From assembly GCA_964493515.1 (NCBI GenBank), contig CAZBNJ010000044.1, forward strand, positions 1 to 13,898: DNA of 13,898 nucleotides. Reading direction: 5' to 3'. Shown piece by piece: positions 13,620-13,898 of this stretch (position 1 is its first letter; each line of letters starts with the position of its first letter). Position numbers and translations under genes: made by a program. The stretch comes from CANRIN01 sp964493515. Its GTDB lineage: Bacteria; Bacillota; Clostridia; Oscillospirales; JAAYOS01. The notes beneath the pieces are model-generated. The model saw nothing but the letters and a program-made list of their open reading frames with translations, was not told where the DNA came from and searched no databases.

Positions 13620-13898
13620 GTCCGCGGACAGTCGGACGGTGTCGTATGCAGACGGATTTGTAAAGGCGAGATAACAGGGAGTATATGTGTGCTCGAATCG
13701 GAGGAGAAATGCGCGTTTTAGGTCACAATTAAGAAACGGCGCCGAAAGCGTCGAATTTTGACGGTGCGAGAATACGACTCAAAAGCTCCGTTTTAGGTCG
13801 TCCGGCGCACTTTTTGAGTGAATATCGGGCGCGCAATAAAACTGAATGAAGTAGACATAAATAAAAACCGTAAAACTCAACAAACAGTTATGCACATT
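13620..13898. other. Noncoding tail with short repeats; no gene seen
   Basis: These 279 bases become steadily richer in A and T toward the window end. I find no open frame of useful length on either strand. CGTTTTAGGTC occurs twice (13714-13724 and 13789-13799). ACTCAAAA (13777-13784) and TTTTGAGT (13812-13819) form an eight-base inverted repeat spaced by 27 bases. A GGAGGAG at 13700-13706 precedes an ATG that opens a frame of only seven codons. The stretch probably carries control sequences of the next gene beyond the window. Confidence 0.5.
13814..13842 (+). promoter_or_regulatory. Weak candidate promoter reading out of the window
   Basis: TTGAGT at 13814-13819 and TAAAAC at 13837-13842 are separated by 17 bases; each matches consensus at four of six positions. 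The -35 box lies within the right arm of the ACTCAAAA/TTTTGAGT inverted repeat, which could be an operator. Without the next gene this remains a guess. Confidence 0.25.

Noticed and set aside
13709..13732. Seven-codon open frame (MRVLGHN) after GGAGGAG
   Set aside because: The spacing to the ribosome binding site is too short, there is no regulatory codon run and no attenuator structure beyond it.

Overview
The window is GC-rich and gene-dense, with short AT-rich intergenic promoters. It holds thirteen protein genes and one tRNA and looks like a clostridial (Bacillota) chromosome, most likely an uncultured gut-type lineage near Oscillospiraceae or Christensenellaceae. The reasons are the DUF4358, MBOAT and DHHW gene set typical of Clostridia, Gram-positive style lipoproteins with Ser/Thr/Pro/Glu spacers, strong AGGAGG-type ribosome binding sites and consensus TTGACA/TATAAT promoters. 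The taxonomic placement is inference. I see no insertion sequence, integrase, phage gene or CRISPR array.

Region 1 (1-4031, minus strand) is a four-gene operon read from a TTGACA-17-TATAGT promoter. In transcription order it encodes a TIM-barrel sugar phosphate isomerase/epimerase, a Nudix hydrolase (ATGA overlap with the previous gene), a full-length two-domain GMP synthase GuaA, and a second GMP-synthase-type protein that has only the ATP-pyrophosphatase and dimerisation parts. The last gene loses only the end of its stop codon at the window edge.

Region 2 (4042-8310, plus strand) is a divergently transcribed cell-surface module: two paralogous DUF4358 lipoproteins, an AlgI-like MBOAT membrane O-acyltransferase, and a DHHW protein resembling AlgJ/SGNH esterases. 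Together they look like an export-coupled O-acylation system acting on an unknown envelope polymer. A strong hairpin at 8272-8310 ends this operon and can also serve the convergent operon.

Region 3 (8325-11423, minus strand) is a tightly overlapping operon: a Crp/Fnr-family regulator, then an ABC importer of the nitrate/sulfonate/taurine type with substrate-binding lipoprotein, permease and ATPase. Its promoter is a perfect TTGACA-17-TATAAT. An 18-bp imperfect palindrome lies on the expected transcription start, as for an autorepressor.

Region 4 (11489-13619, plus strand) begins with a consensus promoter, a tRNA-Thr(CGT) gene with encoded CCA, and a strong terminator. Only 22 bases later comes an HPt phosphotransfer protein that overlaps, by one base, a REC-HD-GYP-PAS response regulator, a predicted cyclic-di-GMP phosphodiesterase. 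A second strong terminator follows. The last 279 bases (13620-13898) hold no convincing gene but contain short repeats and a weak possible promoter.
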